Source of the DNA: Bryobacterales bacterium
GTDB taxonomy: Bacteria > Acidobacteriota > Terriglobia > Bryobacterales > UBA6623
DNA length: 64,000 nucleotides
Direction of reading: 5' to 3'
Assembly: GCA_022823865.1 (NCBI GenBank)
Contig: JAJEHF010000104.1
Span: 30,866-94,865 of the forward strand
The position numbers and the translations under genes were made by a program. The notes beneath the pieces are model-generated. The model was not told the origin of the DNA and did no database searches. It saw nothing but the letters and a program-made list of their open reading frames with translations. Below, one piece after another: positions 8,763 through 16,632 of the stretch. Within the stretch, counting starts at the first letter, position 1; each line of letters starts with the position of its first letter.

Positions 8763-9653
8763 ATGGCGATCCGCGTCAACGGTGAACTAGTCTCCGACGA
8801 ATCGCTGGCGCGCGAAGCCGAATCCGTCCGCCAGCGCTTGGAGACGTTGTCACCGGACCAGCGCGGGGAGATGGGCCTAGACCAGGCTGGGATCCGGGAG
8901 CGCGCGATCGAGTGGGGCCGCGAGAACCTGATCGAACAGATCCTGCTGCGGCAGCAGGCCTGCTCGGATTCCCGGCCTGTCGACGAAGAGGCCGCCGAGC
9001 GGCGATTCGCCGACGCGCTCAAGCGTTATGGCGGAGCGAAGAAGCTCGCCGAGGCGGGCGTCGACGAAGACGCGCTCCGCGGCGATATCCGCGCCCAGCT
9101 CAAGGTGGAGCGGCTGATCGAATCGGTAACGGCGAAGGCTAGGGCGCCAAGGCCCAAGGAACTCGCGCAAGCCTACCGGCGCAACAAGCAGCGCTACACC
9201 GCCGAGGAGACGGTGCGAGCGTCCCACATCGTCAAGCACATCGAAAAGGGCGTGACTGAGGAGCAGGCCAAGCGCGCCGCGGATGGCATCTACAGCCGCC
9301 TTCAGTCCGGCGAGCCCTTCGAGCGGCTCGCCGACGAGGAATCCGATTGCCCCGGGGGGGGCGGCGACTTGGGCTACTTCGCGCGGGGCAAGATGGTGAG
9401 CGAGTTCGAGGACGTCGTCTTCGACATGCAGGTCGGCGAGGTCAGCGGGGTTTTCAAGACGGTTTTTGGGTTCCACATTGTCAAGCTCACCGACCGCAAG
9501 GCCGCCGGGGTGCGCCCGTTCGCCGAAGTCCAGGACGAGCTGACGCGAGAAGCCCTTGAGAACCGGCGCAGGGAGCTGGTCGAGAGGTACTTGGACGGCC
9601 TCCGCGAGCGGGCGGTCGTGGAAGAGGCGCCCGCTCCAGCGAGCGAAGCCTAA
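8763..9653 (+). CDS. Parvulin-type (PpiC) peptidyl-prolyl isomerase, NifM/SurA-like
   Basis: About 296 residues from the second ATG (MAIRVNGELVSDESLAREAE). The N-terminal half is a helical SurA/NifM-like chaperone region. A PpiC domain follows (about 150-245) with ASHIVKHIEKG at its start, GGGGDLGYFARGKMVSEFED in the middle and FGFHIVKLTDRK at its end, all conserved parvulin landmarks. No signal peptide or lipobox is visible, so a cytoplasmic location is likely, unlike SurA or PrsA. The role would be folding of a cytosolic client by cis/trans proline isomerisation. No nitrogenase genes are nearby, so the NifM name is only a similarity. The first ATG at 8754 is less likely because it overlaps the -10 element. 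Confidence 0.82.
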   Translation: MAIRVNGELVSDESLAREAESVRQRLETLSPDQRGEMGLDQAGIRERAIEWGRENLIEQILLRQQACSDSRPVDEEAAERRFADALKRYGGAKKLAEAGVDEDALRGDIRAQLKVERLIESVTAKARAPRPKELAQAYRRNKQRYTAEETVRASHIVKHIEKGVTEEQAKRAADGIYSRLQSGEPFERLADEESDCPGGGGDLGYFARGKMVSEFEDVVFDMQVGEVSGVFKTVFGFHIVKLTDRKAAGVRPFAEVQDELTREALENRRRELVERYLDGLRERAVVEEAPAPASEA

Positions 9654-9734
9654 GTCATTGCTGCGCGGCCGCTTCGCCGTTCCGCAGGCTTGGCGTATCC
9701 CCGCCGCAGGCAAGCATTTGGGGGGTCATCGTGC

Positions 9735-9740
9735 TAAAAT
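9735..9740 (+). promoter_or_regulatory. Extended -10 element (TGCTAAAAT) upstream of the FGE gene
   Basis: TAAAAT with TG one base upstream. It overlaps the GTG at 9731, which argues against that codon being the start of the following gene and for a start further downstream. Confidence 0.4.
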
Positions 9741-9895
9741 CGCCTACGGCCGTGCCGGTGCAGCACCACCACTCGCAAGCGCCAGCCCGGGATAGTCCGG
9801 GAACCGAATCCAGCTTGCCCGTGCTCCCGTTCGCGCCGAGCCCGTGCTGCGTTCCAAGCGTGTCGCGGGCGCAGCGGCTGGCGGAGTCGAAGAGG

Positions 9896-10789
9896 ATGTC
9901 GGAGTCGCGGCCGGTAGCGCGCGCAGCCTCGACCGCCGAGATGTGTCGCATGGCCGGCGGGCGCTTCCTGATGGGCACTGAGACCGAGGTAGGCTTCCCC
10001 GCCGACGGGGAAGGCCCGGTCAGGGAGGTGCTGCTGGATCCGTTCTATATCGACCGGTACCCGGTCACGGTGGAGTCGTTTCGGGACTTCGTGCGCGCCA
10101 CGGACTACGTTAGCGAGGCCGAGCGCTTCGGCTGGTCGTTCGTGTTCCACAAGCAACTGCCTGCCGAGCAGTACCGGGATCTGGCCGAGGACACGGTGGC
10201 CGGCCACGAGTGGTGGTGCAAGGTCAAGGGCGCTGACTGGCGACATCCCGAGGGTCCCGATTCCGGCATTGAGCAGCGCCCCGACCATCCCGTCACCCAT
10301 ATCTCCCACGCGGACGCGCTGGCCTATTGCCGCTGGGCCGGCAAGCGATTGCCCACAGAAGCGGAGTGGGAGTTCGCCGCGCGCGGCGGCTCGGAACAGC
10401 AGCTCTATCCATGGGGTGACGAGCTCGAGCCGGGCGGGAAGCACCTGTGCAACGTCTGGCAAGGTCGCTTTCCAGACCACGACACGGGCGAGGATGGCTA
10501 TCGTGGTCCGTGCCCCGTCGACGCGTTTCCGCCGAACGGTTTCGGCATCTATTCCATCACCGGGAATGTCTGGGAGTGGTGCGCAGACTGGTTCGATCCG
10601 ATCTACCATGTCACCGCGACGCGCTCCAATCCGGTCGGTCCGTCCAACGGGACGGCCAGGGTCATGCGCGGCGGGTCTTTCTTGTGCCACGCTTCTTATT
10701 GCAACCGCTATCGCGTGGCCGCGCGCACGTCCAACACGCCGGACAGCGCCACTGCCAACTTGGGCTTCCGCTGCGCTAGCGATGCCTGA
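9896..10789 (+). CDS. Formylglycine-generating enzyme (sulfatase-modifying factor, SUMF1-like)
   Basis: 297 residues from the ATG at 9896. The FGE-sulfatase fold starts at MCRMAGGRFLMGTETEVGF and contains WIDR-like FYIDRYPVTVESF and RLPTEAEWEFAARGG. The C-terminal GGSFLCHASYC (Cys264 and Cys269) and NTPDSATANLGFRCA match the human SUMF1 active site with both redox cysteines kept. It should therefore be a true aerobic FGE that oxidises the sulfatase cysteine to formylglycine with O2 and copper. The sulfatase at 33739 has a cysteine-type motif and is a plausible client. The frame is open back to GTG 9731, but that overlaps a -10 element; ATG 9941 is a third possible start. Confidence 0.88.
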   Translation: MSESRPVARAASTAEMCRMAGGRFLMGTETEVGFPADGEGPVREVLLDPFYIDRYPVTVESFRDFVRATDYVSEAERFGWSFVFHKQLPAEQYRDLAEDTVAGHEWWCKVKGADWRHPEGPDSGIEQRPDHPVTHISHADALAYCRWAGKRLPTEAEWEFAARGGSEQQLYPWGDELEPGGKHLCNVWQGRFPDHDTGEDGYRGPCPVDAFPPNGFGIYSITGNVWEWCADWFDPIYHVTATRSNPVGPSNGTARVMRGGSFLCHASYCNRYRVAARTSNTPDSATANLGFRCASDA

Positions 10790-10803
10790 CCGAGAGGCGC
10801 CGA

Positions 10804-11346
10804 ATGAGTACCGCTAAGCTCCTAGCGCGAATCTGCGCCCTGCCGCTGGGCTTGGCGTTGGGGGCAGTGCCGCCGGCCTATCCTCAGGAACCCGAAGCTC
10901 CGGCCGACGAGCAGCCCGCGCCCGTGCCAGTCGAGCAGCCCCTGCCGTACAGCCACAAGACGCATGTCGCGCTGGGCATCCAGTGCCGCGACTGTCATGC
11001 CATCGCGGATCCCGGCTTTACCGCCGGCTATCCCGCGGAGGCGACCTGCATGGCCTGTCATGCGTCGATCAAGACCGAGAGCCCGCACATCCAACTGCTG
11101 GCCAAACTCAGCTCCGAGGGCACGGCCGTGCCCTGGAACCGGATCTACCGAGTGCCGGACTTCGTCTGGTTCTCGCACGCCTCGCACGTGGAAGACGCCG
11201 GCGTCGAGTGCGAGACGTGCCACGGTCCGGTGGCGCAGCGCGAGGTCCTGTTCCAAGAGAAGCCCACTACGATGGCAGCCTGCATGGAATGCCACGCTCG
11301 CAACAATGCGCCGAACGACTGCGATCTGTGCCATGACCCCGGCTAG
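10804..11346 (+). CDS. Periplasmic pentaheme c-type cytochrome
   Basis: 180 residues. A signal peptide (about 1-28, LALGAVPPAYPQ) is followed by a Pro/Glu-rich linker and five CxxCH sites in order: CRDCH, CMACH, CETCH, CMECH and CDLCH. Additional His residues (YSHKTHVALG, FSHASHVEDAG) are placed as distal ligands, as in the cytochrome c3/c7 and NrfH-like folds. It probably carries electrons in the periplasm. The gene starts 14 nt after the FGE gene with GAGAGG upstream, so the two may share a transcript. No partner oxidoreductase is adjacent, so the pathway is unknown. Confidence 0.85.
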   Translation: MSTAKLLARICALPLGLALGAVPPAYPQEPEAPADEQPAPVPVEQPLPYSHKTHVALGIQCRDCHAIADPGFTAGYPAEATCMACHASIKTESPHIQLLAKLSSEGTAVPWNRIYRVPDFVWFSHASHVEDAGVECETCHGPVAQREVLFQEKPTTMAACMECHARNNAPNDCDLCHDPG

Positions 11347-11394
11347 CCTCGGCATGCCAAGGCGGCGGGATGCGGCGCCTGGGGGGCAGCCCTG

Positions 11395-12588
11395 ATGCGG
11401 CTCGCGTTGCTCGGGTCCACTGGCTCGATCGGGCGCAACACCCTGCAGGTGGTGCGCGAGATCGACAGCGAGGTCGAGGTGGTCGCGCTTGCCGCGGGGC
11501 GCAACGTCGCCGAACTTGCGCGCCAGGCTGCCGAATTTCGGCCGCGCCTGCTCTCGGTGGCCGACGAGGAGTCTCTCGCAGGGTTGCGCGACAGCATCGC
11601 CGGCATTCCGGGCTATTCCCCGCGCTGCGTGTGCGGGCCCGACGGGAACCACGAGGCCGCGGTCGGGATCGACTCCGACGTGCTGGTCTCGGCCGCGGTC
11701 GGGGTCGCCGGCCTGGCGGCGACGTACGCGGCGGTGCGAGACGGTCGGCGCGTCGCCCTGGCCAACAAGGAGGTGCTCGTGGCCGCCGGGGAGGCCGTGA
11801 TGCGGGCCGCCCGGGAGTCCGGCGCGGATCTGTTGCCAGTCGATAGCGAGCACAACGCGATCCAGCAGTGCCTGCGAGCCGGGCGGCCCGACGAAGTGGA
11901 GCGGATCATCCTGACGGCTTCCGGAGGGCCCTTCCGCAGCACGCCCGCGGAGCAGCTGGCGCATGTCACGCCAGCCAGCGCCCTGCGCCACCCGACCTGG
12001 AACATGGGCAGCCGGATCACCGTTGACTCGGCCACGATGATGAACAAGGGCTTTGAGGTTATCGAAGCCTGTCACCTGTTCGCCCTGCCGCCGGAGCGGG
12101 TGGAGGTGGTCGTGCATCCGCAGTCGATCGTTCATGCCATGGTCGAATTCGTGGACGGCTCGATGATTGCGCAGCTCAGCCCGCCTGACATGAAGCTGCC
12201 AATCCGCTACGCCTTGACATTCCCGGCGCGGGAACCCAGTCCGCGCGAGCGCATGGACTGGGGCAGCGTGCCACAATTGGACTTCGAGGCGCCTGACCTT
12301 TCGAAGTTCCCGCTGCTGGCGCTAGCGTACGAAGCGTTGCGCGCGGGTGGCCCGTCCGGCTGCCTGCTCAACGCCGCCGACGAGGTTGCCGTAGGGGCTT
12401 TCTTGGCAGGCCGGATTGCCTACTTGGACATTCATGGCGTGGTCGAGCGGACCTTGGAGTGGGGCGCGGCGCGCCCGGTTTCCGGAATCGAGGACGTCAT
12501 GGCTTGCGACCGCGATGCCCGCGCCTACGCGTCTGCCTTGGTCGCGAAGTGCGCACCCCCGGCTCACGTAGGCCAGGTGCCGGCCTGA
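11395..12588 (+). CDS. dxr: 1-deoxy-D-xylulose 5-phosphate reductoisomerase
   Basis: 397 residues, normal length. The Rossmann start LALLGSTGSIGRNTLQVVRE, the NKEVLVAAGE segment and the catalytic metal/substrate regions LLPVDSEHNAIQQCL and TVDSATMMNKGFEVIEA are all present. It converts DXP to MEP with NADPH, the committed step of the MEP isoprenoid pathway, which supplies undecaprenyl carrier for the wall genes further on. It is followed 16 nt later by rseP, a common bacterial pairing. No dxs is in the window. Confidence 0.96.
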   Translation: MRLALLGSTGSIGRNTLQVVREIDSEVEVVALAAGRNVAELARQAAEFRPRLLSVADEESLAGLRDSIAGIPGYSPRCVCGPDGNHEAAVGIDSDVLVSAAVGVAGLAATYAAVRDGRRVALANKEVLVAAGEAVMRAARESGADLLPVDSEHNAIQQCLRAGRPDEVERIILTASGGPFRSTPAEQLAHVTPASALRHPTWNMGSRITVDSATMMNKGFEVIEACHLFALPPERVEVVVHPQSIVHAMVEFVDGSMIAQLSPPDMKLPIRYALTFPAREPSPRERMDWGSVPQLDFEAPDLSKFPLLALAYEALRAGGPSGCLLNAADEVAVGAFLAGRIAYLDIHGVVERTLEWGAARPVSGIEDVMACDRDARAYASALVAKCAPPAHVGQVPA

Positions 12589-12604
12589 GGCTGGGAGTCG
12601 CCCT

Positions 12605-13903
12605 ATGGTCAATTTCATCCTCGTCCTGAGCGTCTTGGTGGTGTTTCACGAGCTGGGGCACTACTTGGCAGCTCGATACTTCGGAGTCAAGGTCGAGAGC
12701 TTCTCGATCGGTTTCGGCCCCAAGCTGCTGGGATTCGACCACAACGGCACGGACTTCAAGGTTTGCCTGCTGCCGATCGGCGGCTATGTGAAGATGGCCG
12801 GCCATGCATTGGCCGACGAAGCGGTCTATGAACCAGACGGGTTCTCGGCGAAGCCGCGCTGGCAGCGCCTGATCATCCTCGCTGCCGGCCCTGCCTTCAA
12901 CTTCATCCTCGCGATCGGCCTGCTGGCCGGCGTCTACATGCACCAGTACTCGCGGGCCGCCTACTTGGAGGAAGCCGCCCGGATCGGCTACGTCAGGCCG
13001 GGCTCGGCGGCGGACCGCGCTGCGATTCGGACGAATGACGTGGTTCGCTCCATCGACGGCGTGGAGACGCCGACTTGGAAGGATTTGATCGTCGCCTCGA
13101 CGCTCGTTCAGGAGAACGAGGCAGCCTTGACGCTGGAGCGAGGCGGCGCCGAGCTGAACACCCGCATCACGATTCCCGAGATGCAGGGGGAGCGCGGCGT
13201 GCCCGACCCCGGGTGGAGCGCGGCCCATCGGGTGGAACTGGTCGAGCTAGTCCCGGGGTCGCCGGCAGCCAGCTCCGGGATCGAGGTCGGCGACGTGCTG
13301 GCGAGCATCGACGGCTCCGAGATCATCGCCGTGGAGCAGGTCGCCGAGATCGTTGGCGGTTCGGATGGGAGACCGTTGCTGCTCGAGATCGAGCGGCAGG
13401 GCGCGCGGCGGTCTCTGGAACTTCAGCCCGCAAAGCACGAGGAAGGATGGCGGCTCGGGATCGTCATGCGGCCCATCCGCGAGCGGATCGAAGAGCAGCT
13501 GTCCTTCGGCGCCGCGGTCGGCGTGTCGGTCGAGGAGAATCTCGGGTTCGCGAGCATCATCTTCCGATCTCTCGGAAAGCTGGTCACGGGCGAGATGGCC
13601 GTCACGAACCTGGAAGGCCCGGTCGGTATCTACGAGCACACCCAGGCCGCGGCCTCCTTCGGACTCGCCGCCCTGGTCCAGTTCATGGCGCTGATCAGCG
13701 TCAACCTCGGGGTTATCAATCTCGCGCCAGTGCCGGTGCTCGACGGCGGTCAGATCTTGCTGCTGTTCGTCGAGTCGATGCTGCGCCGCGACGTGAGCAT
13801 GAAGGTCAGGCAGCGCATCACGCAGGCCGGGTTGGTCTTCATCATCCTCCTGTTCGGGGTCGTGATGTACAACGACTTGGCGCGCCAGTTCTTCTCGCCT
13901 TGA
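12605..13903 (+). CDS. rseP: RIP metalloprotease RseP (site-2 protease family)
   Basis: 432 residues. The zinc motif HELGH lies at residues 15-19 inside the first membrane segment, and the second active-site motif NLAPVPVLDGGQ lies in the C-terminal membrane region. Two PDZ domains lie between (about 118-200 and 205-285, with RPGSAADRAAIRTNDVVRSI and VPGSPAASSGIEVGDVLASI). The enzyme cleaves membrane-bound anti-sigma factors and remnant signal peptides within the inner membrane. The dxr-rseP-ompH order resembles the proteobacterial dxr-cdsA-rseP-bamA-skp locus with cdsA and bamA missing here. Confidence 0.95.
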   Translation: MVNFILVLSVLVVFHELGHYLAARYFGVKVESFSIGFGPKLLGFDHNGTDFKVCLLPIGGYVKMAGHALADEAVYEPDGFSAKPRWQRLIILAAGPAFNFILAIGLLAGVYMHQYSRAAYLEEAARIGYVRPGSAADRAAIRTNDVVRSIDGVETPTWKDLIVASTLVQENEAALTLERGGAELNTRITIPEMQGERGVPDPGWSAAHRVELVELVPGSPAASSGIEVGDVLASIDGSEIIAVEQVAEIVGGSDGRPLLLEIERQGARRSLELQPAKHEEGWRLGIVMRPIRERIEEQLSFGAAVGVSVEENLGFASIIFRSLGKLVTGEMAVTNLEGPVGIYEHTQAAASFGLAALVQFMALISVNLGVINLAPVPVLDGGQILLLFVESMLRRDVSMKVRQRITQAGLVFIILLFGVVMYNDLARQFFSP

Positions 13904-14019
13904 TCGGCGCCGCCGTCCTGCCTGGCCCGGCCGCAGGGACTGCGGGCACCGAGACGGGGCCGCCCTGTGGAATCGAGCGCGCGCGGCATGCCAAAATAGG
14001 GATTCGAGGAACACTGACC

Positions 14020-14547
14020 ATGTTGCAACGATGGAACCCCATGCGAATGCGAGCCTTCGTGCTGGTGCCGGCTGCGTTGCTTTGCGCCTGGCCCAGCCAG
14101 CTGGCAGCCCAGGCGAAGGTGGCCGTCATCAACTTCCAGGAGGCATTGCTCTCGACCGCCGACATGCAGAAGGAATCGGCGGCGCTCGAAGCCAAGTACC
14201 AAGACCGCCAGGAGGAGCTCAATACGCTCTCGGCGGAGCTGCAAGAGCTTCAGGCGAAGATCCAAGGCGCCGCCGGATCCGAGCTGGCCCAGCTGCAGGC
14301 CGAGGGCCAGCGCAAGCAGGTCACGGCCCAGCGTCTGTCGGAGGACCTCCAGTCTGATGTCGAGTTCGACCGTCAGAACATCCTCACCGCCGCGAGCGGC
14401 CGCATGCGGGAAATCGTCCAGGGCTTGCGCGCGGAGAAGGGCTTCGACCTGATCGTCGACAGCTCGGGCGTGTTGGCCGCTGATCCCTTGATCGACCTGA
14501 CCGCCGAAGCCACGCAGGCCTACGACGCCAAACACCCGGCCAACTGA
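14020..14547 (+). CDS. OmpH/Skp-family periplasmic chaperone
   Basis: 175 residues from the ATG at 14020. A signal peptide (ends about LAAQ, residue 28) is followed by VAVINFQEALLSTADMQ and a long charged coiled coil (about 45-115), then the C-terminal EKGFDLIVDSSGVL segment typical of Skp. Skp trimers hold unfolded outer-membrane proteins in the periplasm. GAGGAAC precedes the start, and a -10-like CAAAAT lies at 13992-13997. The frame is open far upstream to 13075, but that part overlaps rseP and reads as shadow sequence. Confidence 0.88.
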   Translation: MLQRWNPMRMRAFVLVPAALLCAWPSQLAAQAKVAVINFQEALLSTADMQKESAALEAKYQDRQEELNTLSAELQELQAKIQGAAGSELAQLQAEGQRKQVTAQRLSEDLQSDVEFDRQNILTAASGRMREIVQGLRAEKGFDLIVDSSGVLAADPLIDLTAEATQAYDAKHPAN

Positions 14548-14564
14548 TTGCCCGCTCCGCTCGC

Positions 14565-14984
14565 ATGGACTACCTAGGTGCCTACGGCAGCCAGCGTGTT
14601 CTGTTCGAGCGCATCGTCAAGGCCGTGCTGATCGCCTTGGCGGTGGGGGCGCTGCTGGGCGGGGTCTACTACATGTTCTTCCGCAACTGGCAGGAGGAGC
14701 GCCAGGCGAGGGCTTTCTTCGAGCTGCTCCAAGAGCGCCGCTACGAAGAGGCTTACCGCATGTGGGGTTGTTCTGTCGAGGAGCCCTGCCGCTACTACCC
14801 GTACGAGGAGTTCTTGGAGGACTGGGGGCCGGAAGCGCCGTTCGGGGAGCTTTCCCGCTACTCGCTGGGCCGCTCCTACACCCAGCCCGGCGGCGTGATC
14901 TTGCGCTACACCATCAACGGCGCCAACGGCGATCCGCTGTGGATCGAGCTGGATCCTCCGACGATCAACTTCGCGCCGAACTGA
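14565..14984 (+). CDS. Small single-pass membrane protein of unknown function
   Basis: 139 residues. A short cytoplasmic start is followed by one membrane segment (about 22-42, VLIALAVGALLGGVYYMFF). The soluble C-terminal domain reads EERQARAFFELLQERRYEEA, then two cysteines in WGCSVEEPC, then a beta-rich tail ending INFAPN. The helix plus tail resembles the NTF2/DUF4878-like small periplasmic fold in outline only. It follows the ompH-like gene by 17 nt and is probably in the same operon. I do not recognise the family. Confidence 0.72.
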   Translation: MDYLGAYGSQRVLFERIVKAVLIALAVGALLGGVYYMFFRNWQEERQARAFFELLQERRYEEAYRMWGCSVEEPCRYYPYEEFLEDWGPEAPFGELSRYSLGRSYTQPGGVILRYTINGANGDPLWIELDPPTINFAPN

Positions 14985-14985
14985 A

Positions 14986-15005
14986 CCTGGCCGCGCGCGG
15001 TCAGG
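14986..15005. terminator. Hairpin between convergent genes
   Basis: CCTGGCCG and CGGTCAGG form a stem of about 8 bp (one G-T pair) covering the stop of the minus-strand gene. No T-run follows, so this is weak evidence for a bidirectional terminator. Confidence 0.35.
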
Positions 15006-15765
15006 CTCGCGCGTCGCCCACTAGTTCCTGCCAAAGGGCCCGGTAGAAGCGCAGGTAGCGCTCCGGCTCGCAGCTCTGAGCTGTCTCGGCGAGAGTGTAC
15101 CGGTCGTAGCCGATCGAGGCCAGCAGCCGGAACAGCTCGCGATGGGGGTAGTCTGGCAGGTCGCGAATATGGACGTTGCGGATGAAGTCTTTGAGCAGGT
15201 CGAAGGCCGGCTTGATGGTCCCGTTGCGGATATCGGTCGGATTCGAGTTCCAGCAGATCCCGACCGACGGGTGGCCGCAGGCGTCCATGATCTGCCGCAT
15301 GACTTCGGGCTGCTGGGTCTGGCGGCCGTGGACCTCGACCCAGATTTCGATCCCGTAGCGCAGCGCGTGCTCGCCGCACGCCTGCAGCGCCTCGCCGATC
15401 CGGCGGATCGTGACGTCGTGGGGGACTCCCTCCGGCAGCCCGTTCGGGCGCACCTTGACGCCCCAGCAGCCTAGGTCGTGCGCGAGCTCGACGAAGCCGG
15501 CGGTCTGCTCCACGTTCGCCCGCCGTTCGGCCTCGTCGGGAGAGTGGAACTCGCAGGCCGAGCCCAGGCTCAGCAGCCGCACCCGGCTGTTCTGGAAGCG
15601 CGAGCGGACGCGCTCGACCTCCGCTTGCGGCAGCCCCGGTTCCACCCCGTGGCGATGCGTGCTGCGCAATTCGACAGCTTCGAAGCGTGCCGCCTCGAGC
15701 TGCTCGATGATGGTCTCGACATCCCAGTCGCGACCGACGTTGTACGTAACCAAGCCCAGCTTCAT
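15001..15765 (-). CDS. Sugar phosphate isomerase/epimerase-like TIM-barrel protein
   Basis: 254 residues from the ATG at 15765, which has GGAGGA nearby. The AP_endonuc_2/xylose-isomerase-like barrel is visible: KLGLVTYNVGRDWDVETIIE, FEAVELRSTHRHG, the metal-site segment EIWVEVHG, VGICWNSNPTD, and NVHIRDLPDYPHRELF. No signal peptide. Such proteins isomerise or epimerise sugars or inositols; the substrate cannot be read. It is isolated and convergent with the small membrane protein. The longer upstream frame to 15876 has no better start. Confidence 0.85.
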   Translation of the reverse strand: MKLGLVTYNVGRDWDVETIIEQLEAARFEAVELRSTHRHGVEPGLPQAEVERVRSRFQNSRVRLLSLGSACEFHSPDEAERRANVEQTAGFVELAHDLGCWGVKVRPNGLPEGVPHDVTIRRIGEALQACGEHALRYGIEIWVEVHGRQTQQPEVMRQIMDACGHPSVGICWNSNPTDIRNGTIKPAFDLLKDFIRNVHIRDLPDYPHRELFRLLASIGYDRYTLAETAQSCEPERYLRFYRALWQELVGDARA

Positions 15766-15978
15766 GGTGGTCGGATCCTCCTTCTGCGCAGATGGTCTGG
15801 AAACAGCCTCGATACGCCGCCCACATTGTCGCAAATAGTCGATGCCGGGCCTCGCGGCGTTGTGCCCCGGCCCCAATCCCGGGGTTCGGCTCTAGTTCGG
15901 CCTAGTTTGAGCGTACAAGATGTACTACTGATAGTCGTTTGCAGTCAATCGCACCCCATATCTAGTAAATCTTCACGG

Positions 15979-16004
15979 GGCCGAATCTTCTTTGGGATTC
16001 GGCC
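15979..16004. other. 9-bp perfect hairpin abutting the dcw promoter
   Basis: GGCCGAATC (15979-15987) and GATTCGGCC (15996-16004) enclose an 8-nt loop. The right arm ends at 16004, directly against the TTGACA -35 at 16005. It may terminate upstream transcripts or bind a regulator. No T-run makes a standard terminator doubtful. Nothing else was found in the 15766-15978 gap. Confidence 0.5.
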
Positions 16005-16034
16005 TTGACAGGGGGATTTTAAGCTTCCGATAAT
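16005..16034 (+). promoter_or_regulatory. Sigma70 promoter of the dcw (division and cell wall) operon
   Basis: TTGACA at 16005-16010, 18-nt spacer, GATAAT at 16029-16034. It is the best match to the vegetative consensus in the window. It lies about 115 nt upstream of mraZ and just before the MraZ boxes. Confidence 0.75.
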
Positions 16035-16044
16035 GTTGTGGTCG

Positions 16045-16084
16045 AAAGTGGTTAGGAGTAGAGCAAAGTGGTCCAAATGGGAAC
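16045..16084 (+). promoter_or_regulatory. MraZ box array (four 10-bp direct repeats)
   Basis: Four consecutive 10-mers, AAAGTGGTTA, GGAGTAGAGC, AAAGTGGTCC and AAATGGGAAC, occupy 16045-16084 with strict 10-bp periodicity. The AAAGTGG-N3 unit is the known MraZ operator repeat of dcw promoters. The second unit is degenerate. The array lies right after the -10, where binding would repress initiation, consistent with MraZ autoregulation of this operon. Confidence 0.75.
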
Positions 16085-16149
16085 TTGCCCGCTAATGCGG
16101 TCGGAACCTGCGGAACGCGCTCGCCTCTGTCCACGAGGGTGATCGCACC

Positions 16150-16632
16150 ATGTTTTGGGGCACGGAGACAGGCAGAGTCGACGCCAAGGGCCGGCTGAAG
16201 CTGTCGGCATCGGTGTATCGCAAGCTCAGGGAGCGCTGTGGCTCGGCCGAGCGCACGCCCGGTGCAGCGGCCGACACGGACGTCTTCGTCACAAGCCTGG
16301 ACGGCGAGGAGATCAAGGTCTTTCCGTCCGAGGAGTGGGCCAAGATCCTGACGCAGCTGGCCTCGGGCGATGCCGCCACCGATGGACAAGCGAACAACAG
16401 GCTTCTGATGCAGGCAAACAACTACGGCAAGCCCGAGGATATCGATGGCCAAGGCCGGTTGCTGTTGCCCGCGGCACTGCGCGACGAGACGGATTTCACC
16501 GGCCCGGTCAAGATCCAATGGCGCAACCACCACTTGGTCGTGTGGCGCGAGGAGACCTTCAAGCAGCGCGTTGAGTCCAACAAGCCGACGGTGGACGACT
16601 TGGCCTACGGCGCGAACAAGTTGGGACTGTGA
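16150..16632 (+). CDS. mraZ: Transcriptional regulator MraZ
   Basis: 160 residues, two SpoVT/AbrB-like repeats: TGRVDAKGRLKLSASVYRKL near the N-terminus and GQGRLLLPAALRDETDFTG in the second half. MraZ is the conserved first gene of dcw clusters and represses its own operon through the AAAGTGG repeats found 65-105 nt upstream. About 15-20 residues longer than the usual 143-152. Its TGA overlaps the ATG of rsmH. Confidence 0.95.
   Translation: MFWGTETGRVDAKGRLKLSASVYRKLRERCGSAERTPGAAADTDVFVTSLDGEEIKVFPSEEWAKILTQLASGDAATDGQANNRLLMQANNYGKPEDIDGQGRLLLPAALRDETDFTGPVKIQWRNHHLVVWREETFKQRVESNKPTVDDLAYGANKLGL

Noticed and set aside
13075..14019. Long upstream extension of the OmpH/Skp frame
   Set aside because: It lies inside rseP in another frame; a signal peptide starts at 14020.
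15913..15925. GTACAAGATGTAC inverted repeat before the dcw promoter
   Set aside because: Short, with four-base arms, and easily found by chance.
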